A stretch of DNA of 6,530 nt from Clostridia bacterium (GTDB lineage: Bacteria; Bacillota_A; Clostridia; Oscillospirales; CAG-272), in contig JAFUJS010000058.1 of assembly GCA_017468115.1 (NCBI GenBank), positions 1 to 6,530 on the forward strand, written 5' to 3'. Positions 6,273 to 6,530 of the stretch are shown in pieces; position 1 is the stretch's first letter; every line of letters begins with the position of its first letter. The notes under the pieces are model-generated. The model made no database searches, was not told the origin of the DNA, and was given only the letters and a program-made list of their open reading frames with translations. The position numbers and the translations under genes were made by a program.

Positions 6273-6301
6273 CATGTAGGGGCAGGCGTCCTCGACTGCC
6301 C
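6273..6301 (+). repeat. GTAGGGGC-type short repeat, copy 2
   Basis: CATGTAGGGGCAGGCGTCCT followed by CGACTGCCC. GGGCAG and CTGCCC can pair over 6 bp around a 10-nt loop. It nearly matches the copy at 6067-6096; the differences include T/A and T/C changes in the middle. Confidence 0.65.
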
Positions 6302-6316
6302 AAAAAAAGGCAAAAA

Positions 6317-6329
6317 CCCGTAGGGCGAG
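6317..6329 (+). repeat. Truncated GTAGGG-type repeat head
   Basis: CCCGTAGGGCGAG resembles the first ten bases of the GTAGGG repeats and then stops, immediately before the inverted second copy of the double-hairpin repeat. It may be a fragment. Confidence 0.3.
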
Positions 6330-6335
6330 TTTAAC

Positions 6336-6413
6336 TCAAGCCTCCCTTGTGAAAGGCACCCGAAGGGCGTACCTTGTGTTGGGGAGGGCCACGATAGTGG
6401 AGGGGGGATTGTC
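6336..6413 (-). repeat. Double-hairpin repeat, diverged copy 2 in inverted orientation
   Basis: On the minus strand it starts GACAATCCCCCCTCCAC and ends CACAAGGGAGGCTTGAG, the same head and tail as the copy at 6203-6256 but in the opposite direction and about 25 bases longer. Inside are CCACTATCGTGG (a 4-bp stem) and CCCTTCGGG (a tetraloop hairpin). The expanded middle suggests a composite or nested insertion. Confidence 0.65.
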
Positions 6414-6487
6414 AATTATATACAAAAAAACATCTAAGAAAATGGCAAGAGATAAACCCCCCACGCCTACAAATCGTATAATTTCAA

Positions 6488-6502
6488 TGATGCAAAGCAT
6501 CA
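6488..6502. repeat. Small perfect hairpin TGATGC-AAA-GCATCA
   Basis: A 6-bp perfect inverted repeat around AAA, near the right edge. With the next hairpin (6515-6529) it makes a spaced pair of the same size, so the two may belong to one repeat element continuing past the window. Confidence 0.5.
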
Positions 6503-6514
6503 ATTCGTTTTTCA

Positions 6515-6529
6515 TGGCACGCAGTGTCA
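6515..6529. repeat. Small hairpin TGGCAC-GCA-GTGTCA
   Basis: A 6-bp inverted repeat (one G-T pair) around GCA, ending one base before the window edge. It has the same stem and loop lengths as the hairpin at 6488-6502. Confidence 0.45.
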
Positions 6530-6530
6530 A

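Larger units (their letters stand above)
6044..6530. other. Gene-free intergenic region made of short palindromic repeats
   Basis: No credible gene is present. The only long frame, on the minus strand from 6530 to 6336, reads through the repeat at 6336-6413 and gives a low-complexity product with no ribosome binding site that I can support. The region is filled by at least three repeat types, listed separately; the stretches 6097-6139, 6168-6206 and 6414-6487 hold nothing I can name. Confidence 0.75.

Noticed and set aside
6336..6530. Minus-strand 64-aa open frame at the right edge
   Set aside because: Its C-terminal half is translation of the inverted double-hairpin repeat, its N-terminal half covers two hairpins, and no ribosome binding site supports it.
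6044..6530. CRISPR array or tRNA in the repeat-rich right end
   Set aside because: Repeats are irregularly spaced, in mixed orientation and of different families; no cloverleaf or regular repeat-spacer pattern is present.

Overview
The window looks like a chromosomal segment of a low-to-mid GC Firmicute, most plausibly a gut-type Clostridium relative of the Oscillospiraceae/Ruminococcaceae kind. Pointers are strong AGGAGG-type ribosome binding sites, a consensus sigma-A promoter, an ACT/UPF0210 gene pair typical of Firmicutes, and a right-hand intergenic region packed with short hairpin repeats (GTAGGGGC... and CCCTC...AAGGGAG families) that I associate with such genomes. The taxonomic call is inference from style, not from a marker gene.

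Left third (1 to about 1990, minus strand): the edge of a prophage or phage-derived island. It holds a large terminase (terL), whose reading frame is far longer than an ATG-only gene call would give, and a 53-aa phage-type small gene right behind it. Read from 1958, terL has an N-terminal Q-motif, a Walker A-like loop, a Walker B-like acidic site, a C-motif and a complete three-acid RNase H-fold nuclease. The codon at the ideal distance from its Shine-Dalgarno sequence is ATA, not ATG. No small terminase lies upstream; phage sequence stops abruptly and a host promoter begins about 100 bp away.

Junction (1989-2128): an inverted-repeat operator-like sequence (GTACCG-AA-CGGTAC), a possible weak leftward promoter, and a textbook rightward promoter (TTGACA, 17 bp, TATACT) that starts the operon with a leader of only about 30 nt. 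That leaves no room for a SAM riboswitch or T-box.

Middle (2129-6015, plus strand): a tight four-gene operon. It encodes an ACT-domain protein (UPF0237), a UPF0210/DUF711 'PFL-like' protein, an O-acetylhomoserine sulfhydrylase (metY) and a homoserine O-acyltransferase (metA). MetA carries Glu at position 111, the residue linked to acetyl-CoA use, so the two enzymes form a matched route: homoserine to O-acetylhomoserine, then with sulfide to homocysteine. The first two genes have no settled function; their placement suggests a link to homoserine or methionine metabolism. A strong hairpin plus T-tract terminates the operon at 6015-6043.

Right end (6044-6530): no credible gene. It is a mosaic of short palindromic repeats in both orientations. 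One 10-base word, GACACAGGGT, occurs four times in the window: twice inside terL, once between metY and metA, and once in the terminator stem-loop.
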